Assembly: GCA_013360825.1 (NCBI GenBank)
Contig: JABWAY010000179.1
Coordinates: 1 to 8,475, forward strand
Direction of reading: 5' to 3'
DNA from: Candidatus Brocadiia bacterium
GTDB lineage: Bacteria > Planctomycetota > MHYJ01 > WSZJ01
Length of the DNA: 8,475 bases
In this document: piece by piece, positions 6,339-8,475 of the stretch
Numbering within the stretch: the first letter of the stretch is position 1
Layout: each line of letters opens with the position of its first letter
Position numbers and translations under genes: made by a program
The notes under the pieces: generated by a model
Databases searched by the model: none
The model's input: the letters and a program-made list of their open reading frames with translations, nothing else
Told to the model about the DNA's origin: nothing

Positions 6339-6376
6339 GTGTGACGTTGACACGAACTCCCGTCCAGTCAATTGAC
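6339..6376. promoter_or_regulatory. Palindromic region before nadE, candidate operator/promoter
   Basis: The 56-bp gap between the dehydrogenase stop and the nadE start holds a perfect 10-bp palindrome GTCAATTGAC (6367-6376) and an imperfect dyad GTGTGACGTTGACAC (6339-6353; 5 of 7 positions pair). On the minus strand both contain GTCAA, 25 bp apart. The minus-strand TTGACT formed by the first palindrome is close to a -35 hexamer, but no good -10 lies 16-18 bp on. The position just before nadE makes these the natural places for NrtR binding. That is inference; I did not match them to a known NrtR box. Confidence 0.4.
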
Positions 6377-6387
6377 CCCGCCGCCGC

Positions 6388-7707
6388 TCAGGCCTTCACG
6401 ACCCGCCCCCGCCGCGCGGACCCCTTCATCGCGTTCCGGGTGTCCACGACCAGCGCGGCATGCTTCGCCACGAACGCATAGTCGACGTCCGCGTGGTCGG
6501 TCACGACCAGGACCGCATCCTGTTTCCGGAGAAGGGCCGGCGTCAGCGGCCGGCTGCTCATCCGAATCGCATGTTTCCGCGTCGGCGGAATCTTCGGAAC
6601 GTGCGGGTCGTGGTATTCGAGTTTCGCCCCGCGCTCCTGGAGGAGATCGATCAGCTTCAGCGCCGGGCTCTCCCTCACGTCGTCGCTGTTCTTCTTGTAG
6701 GCGATCCCGAGGAGGAGGATCCGGGCGCCATGGAGCGTCTTTCCGCGCCGGTCGAGCGCCTCCGCGACGCGGGAGACGACGTAGTACGGCATCGACGCGT
6801 TGATCTCCCCCGCGAGCTCGATGAACCGTGTGGTGACGTCGTACTGCCGCGCCTTCCAGGAGAGATAGAACGGGTCGATCGGGATGCAGTGCCCGCCCAG
6901 CCCCGGACCGGGGGTGAACGGCTGGAATCCGAACGGCTTCGTCGACGCCGCGTCGATCACCTCCCAGACGTCGATCCCCATCCGCTCGAAGACCACCTTG
7001 AGCTCGTTCACCAGCGCGATGTTCACGCAGCGGTAGATGTTCTCCAGCAGCTTGGTCGCCTCCGCCGCCGCCGCGCTCGAGACCGGCACGACGCGGACGA
7101 CCGCCGCGCCGTAGAGCGCCGCCGCCACCGACCCGCTCGCGGCATCGAGCCCCCCGACGACCTTGGGGATCCTCTCCGTGGACCAGTTCGGATTTCCGGG
7201 ATCCTCGCGTTCCGGGGAAAACGCGAGCAGGAAGTCTTTTCCGAACGCGAGCCCGCTCCGCTCGAGAATCGGCCGGCAGACCTCCTCCGTCGTTCCGGGG
7301 TAGGTCGTGCTCTCCAGCACCACGATCTGCCCCCGCCTCAACCGTTTCGAAATCGCCTCGCACGTCTTCTCGATGTACGACATGTCCGGGTCGCGCGTCT
7401 CCGTCAGCGGCGTCGGGACGCAGATCAGGATCGCGTCCGGCTCCGAAAGCCGGGCGAAGTCCGCCGTCGCCTCGAAACCCCGCTTTGTCATCTCCTTCAC
7501 CGTCGTCGCCGAAACGCTCTTGATGTAGCTCCTGCCGCGCCCGAGCGACCGGACTTTTGCGGGGTCGATATCGAAGCCGAGGACGCGGATTCCCGCCTGG
7601 GAGAAGACGCGGGCGAGGGGGAGGCCGACGTAGCCGAGGCCGATGATGCCGACGAGGATCTTTTTCGAGGCGATGAGCGGGAGGAGCGTGCGTGCGGGAT
7701 CGGTCAT
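6388..7707 (-). CDS. wbpA: UDP-N-acetyl-D-glucosamine 6-dehydrogenase
   Basis: This 439-residue enzyme oxidises UDP-GlcNAc to UDP-GlcNAc-uronate with two NAD+, a cytoplasmic step in making uronic-acid sugars for O-antigen or capsule. The start ATG at 7707 is preceded by CAGGAA. Residues 17-32 hold the NAD-binding GLGYVG loop (G23, G25, G28). The other family blocks follow in order: ICVPTPLTETRDPDMSYIEK, VLESTTYPGTTEEV, FSPEREDPGN, KVVGG, KLLENIYRCVNIALVNELK, DVWEVIDAASTKPFGF, then GLGGHCIPIDPFYLSWKA with catalytic Cys274. The C-terminal UDP-binding domain starts near GIAYKKNSDDVRESPALKL. The PGTTEE and 'AASTKPFGF...PGPGLGGHCIPIDPFYL' patterns point to the UDP-GlcNAc group rather than UDP-glucose or UDP-ManNAc dehydrogenases, though substrate needs a phylogeny. 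It overlaps the DUF2752 gene by 4 bp. The first 55 or so codons are C-ending, the rest more G-ending. Confidence 0.92.
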   Translation of the reverse strand: MTDPARTLLPLIASKKILVGIIGLGYVGLPLARVFSQAGIRVLGFDIDPAKVRSLGRGRSYIKSVSATTVKEMTKRGFEATADFARLSEPDAILICVPTPLTETRDPDMSYIEKTCEAISKRLRRGQIVVLESTTYPGTTEEVCRPILERSGLAFGKDFLLAFSPEREDPGNPNWSTERIPKVVGGLDAASGSVAAALYGAAVVRVVPVSSAAAAEATKLLENIYRCVNIALVNELKVVFERMGIDVWEVIDAASTKPFGFQPFTPGPGLGGHCIPIDPFYLSWKARQYDVTTRFIELAGEINASMPYYVVSRVAEALDRRGKTLHGARILLLGIAYKKNSDDVRESPALKLIDLLQERGAKLEYHDPHVPKIPPTRKHAIRMSSRPLTPALLRKQDAVLVVTDHADVDYAFVAKHAALVVDTRNAMKGSARRGRVVKA

Positions 7708-8126
7708 TTCCTGAGTGTCTCCACGATTTTCCACGCCCAGCCGCCGAGCATCCCCGTCCAGAAGAGGGCGATGAGGAGTCTGCCCCGGCCGGCCATGCGG
7801 CGTTCGACGGTTCCGCCGGCCCAGAGGCACCATGCGCTCCAGAGTGCGGCGACGATTGCGGTGAGGAAGAGGAGGGCGCCCATGGGCTGGGCGAGGAAGG
7901 CGCGGAGTGGGTTGCCGTGGGCCATCCAGGTCCAGGAGGTGGTCATGCCGCAGGAGAAGCAGGGGTAGCCGGTCCATTTGTAGAAATGGCAGGCGGGGAG
8001 GCCGAGCTGTTCATGGGTGCCGAGTCCGGATTCGCTGGGGCGCATCCATGCGGCGGCGGAGACCGCTGCGGTGCAGAGGGCGATGATGGCGAGGTTGGTG
8101 AGGCGGTCCTGGCGGGCCGGGGACAT
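7704..8126 (-). CDS. DUF2752 membrane protein
   Basis: This 140-residue protein starts at the ATG at 8126; the longer open frame upstream (to 8324) is low-complexity, Pro/Arg-rich and covers another gene fragment, so it is rejected. Three membrane segments are visible at about 9-28, 78-102 and 117-135. Between the first two lies the DUF2752 signature: Cys46, then TGYPCFSCGMT with Cys56 and Cys59, then HGNP at 70-73. The family function is unknown; the conserved cysteines suggest metal or redox chemistry at the membrane, but this is inference. Its stop overlaps the dehydrogenase start (ATGA, 7704-7707), so the two are translationally coupled. It has no SD; a candidate -10 element lies about 10 bp before the start codon. 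Confidence 0.88.
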   Translation of the reverse strand: MSPARQDRLTNLAIIALCTAAVSAAAWMRPSESGLGTHEQLGLPACHFYKWTGYPCFSCGMTTSWTWMAHGNPLRAFLAQPMGALLFLTAIVAALWSAWCLWAGGTVERRMAGRGRLLIALFWTGMLGGWAWKIVETLRK

Positions 8127-8135
8127 GGGGGCGGG

Positions 8136-8141
8136 ATTGTA
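8136..8141 (-). promoter_or_regulatory. Candidate -10 element (TACAAT) before DUF2752
   Basis: On the minus strand TACAAT ends 10 bases before the DUF2752 ATG, in otherwise GC-only sequence. It differs from the sigma-70 consensus at one base. If used, transcription would start 2-4 bases before the ATG, giving a nearly leaderless message, which agrees with the lack of an SD. The best -35-like hexamer (GTGACG) sits 20 bp upstream, too far for a good promoter. Confidence 0.35.
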
Positions 8142-8167
8142 GCGCGGCGGGGGGCGGGCGTCGTCAC

Positions 8168-8371
8168 TCAGGCCGGCGGGGCGAGGAGGCGGAGGGCTTC
8201 GGCGATGTCGCGGACGGGGGAGACCTGGAGGGATCGAGGGGCGGAGGACGCGGGGGCCGGGACGAGGACGCGGGTGAACCCGAGCCGGGAGGCCTCCTCG
8301 AGGCGCGGGTCGAGGAGGCCGCACGGGCGGATTTCGCCGCCGAGGCCGATCTCGCCGAGGGCGGCGGTGGT
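8168..8371 (-). pseudogene. radA: RadA (Sms) C-terminal fragment
   Basis: The last 67 codons before the TGA at 8170-8168 match the C-terminal Lon-protease-like domain of the DNA repair protein RadA. They start TTAALGEIGLGGEIRP, continue DPRLEEASRLGFTRVLVP, and end SPVRDIAEALRLL. In RadA the pattern is GE[VI]GL.GE[VI]R, then a short helix RL.EA..LGF.RA[IV]VP, and a final 'V..[VL].EAL' helix. The zinc finger, RecA-like core and the KNRFG region, about 380 residues, are absent: upstream of 8371 the sequence switches to flotillin-like coding in another frame. The frame stays open to the right edge, but its translation there resembles nothing. It lies 42 bp before DUF2752, so in an intact genome radA would precede DUF2752. 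It is either a true deletion remnant or the intact end of radA cut by a mis-assembly. Confidence 0.75.
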
Positions 8372-8376
8372 GGGAA

Positions 8377-8475
8377 CTCCTTCTCGACGACCATGACGCG
8401 GATCTCCTGCTCCTTCACCAGCTGGGCCGTCTTGAACTTCTGGAGGTCGTACGCGAGGTCGCTTTCCGCCTTGCG
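8377..8475 (-). pseudogene. Flotillin-like coiled-coil fragment, joined out of frame to radA
   Basis: The last 99 bases of the window, read on the minus strand, encode 33 residues: KAESDLAYDLQKFKTAQLV, then KEQEIRVMVVEKE. This fits the region after the SPFH domain of flotillin/FloT, where the pattern is AE.[DE]LAY.LQ..KT.Q.[IV].E[QE].[VI].[VI].VVE[RK]. The match stops after the Glu at 8379-8377. Continuing the same frame gives only Pro/Ser/Ala-rich shadow sequence until a stop at 8166-8164, while the RadA frame begins. Flotillins are membrane-microdomain scaffold proteins of about 500 residues; the N-terminal part lies beyond the window and the C-terminal part is missing. The call rests on a short stretch but on a strongly conserved motif. 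Confidence 0.65.

Noticed and set aside
6460..7968. A 502-residue plus-strand frame opposite the dehydrogenase gene.
   Set aside because: It is the antisense shadow of a gene with clear catalytic motifs; the translation is an Arg/Asp/Val-rich string without a domain.
8127..8324. N-terminal extension of the DUF2752 protein to 8324.
   Set aside because: The added 66 residues are Pro/Arg-rich, overlap the RadA coding frame and are not part of the family. The ATG at 8126 gives the usual length.
8164..8418. An 84-residue protein starting with MKEQEIRVMVV.
   Set aside because: Its first 14 residues belong to the flotillin-like fragment, but the rest is a Pro/Ser/Ala shadow of the RadA frame. The apparent protein is a product of the junction.
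1..8475. CRISPR arrays, tRNA, rRNA, riboswitches, insertion sequences, phage or defence genes.
   Set aside because: No regularly spaced repeats, no cloverleaf or conserved rRNA stretches and no recombinase or nuclease motifs were seen by eye. Small structured RNAs could still be missed without a covariance search.

Overview
The window is a GC-rich bacterial chromosome segment with tightly packed genes, several of them overlapping by 4 bp or more. The gene set is a PhoPQ-activated pathogenicity-related-type hydrolase, a DUF3106 protein, a DUF2752 membrane protein, a two-domain glutamine-dependent NAD synthetase and an NrtR-like regulator. It would fit a free-living Gram-negative lineage such as the Planctomycetes/Verrucomicrobia group, Acidobacteriota or a related uncultured phylum. 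The sequence alone does not settle the phylum. Nothing looks like phage, plasmid, transposon, CRISPR, tRNA or rRNA.

Layout. Positions 1-720 (minus) hold the first 240 codons of a secreted protein with a HEAT-like repeat, which runs off the left edge. A 233-bp divergent intergenic region (721-953) with a dense G-tract cluster separates it from a plus-strand operon of three overlapping genes: a zf-HC2-type anti-sigma factor (954-1469), a secreted DUF3106 protein (1456-2079) and a small secreted protein of unknown function (2076-2480). An intrinsic terminator follows at 2508-2541. A secreted PhoPQ-related alpha/beta-hydrolase-like protein (2678-3979) is transcribed alone on the plus strand. It meets a minus-strand cluster at a GC-rich hairpin (3983-4018).

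The minus-strand cluster reads from right to left. It begins with a broken flotillin/RadA junction (8168-8475), then DUF2752 (7704-8126), UDP-N-acetyl-D-glucosamine 6-dehydrogenase (6388-7707), glutamine-dependent NAD+ synthetase (4670-6331) and an NrtR-type Nudix/winged-helix regulator (4017-4673). DUF2752/dehydrogenase and nadE/nrtR are each joined by a 4-bp stop/start overlap, so two translationally coupled pairs are visible. The 56-bp gap before nadE carries palindromic sequence and is the only place where an operator for the NAD pair would fit.

How the genes work together. The first plus-strand operon looks like an envelope or extracytoplasmic regulatory unit, but its sigma factor is not in the window. 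nadE and nrtR form a NAD biosynthesis gene with its likely ADP-ribose-sensing repressor. The dehydrogenase supplies UDP-GlcNAc uronate for surface polysaccharide. The most unusual points are the flotillin-to-RadA join near 8372-8377, a recurrent switch from C-ending to G-ending synonymous codons inside single genes, and an anti-sigma factor with a substituted zinc-ligand cysteine. I found no convincing wholly new multi-gene system.
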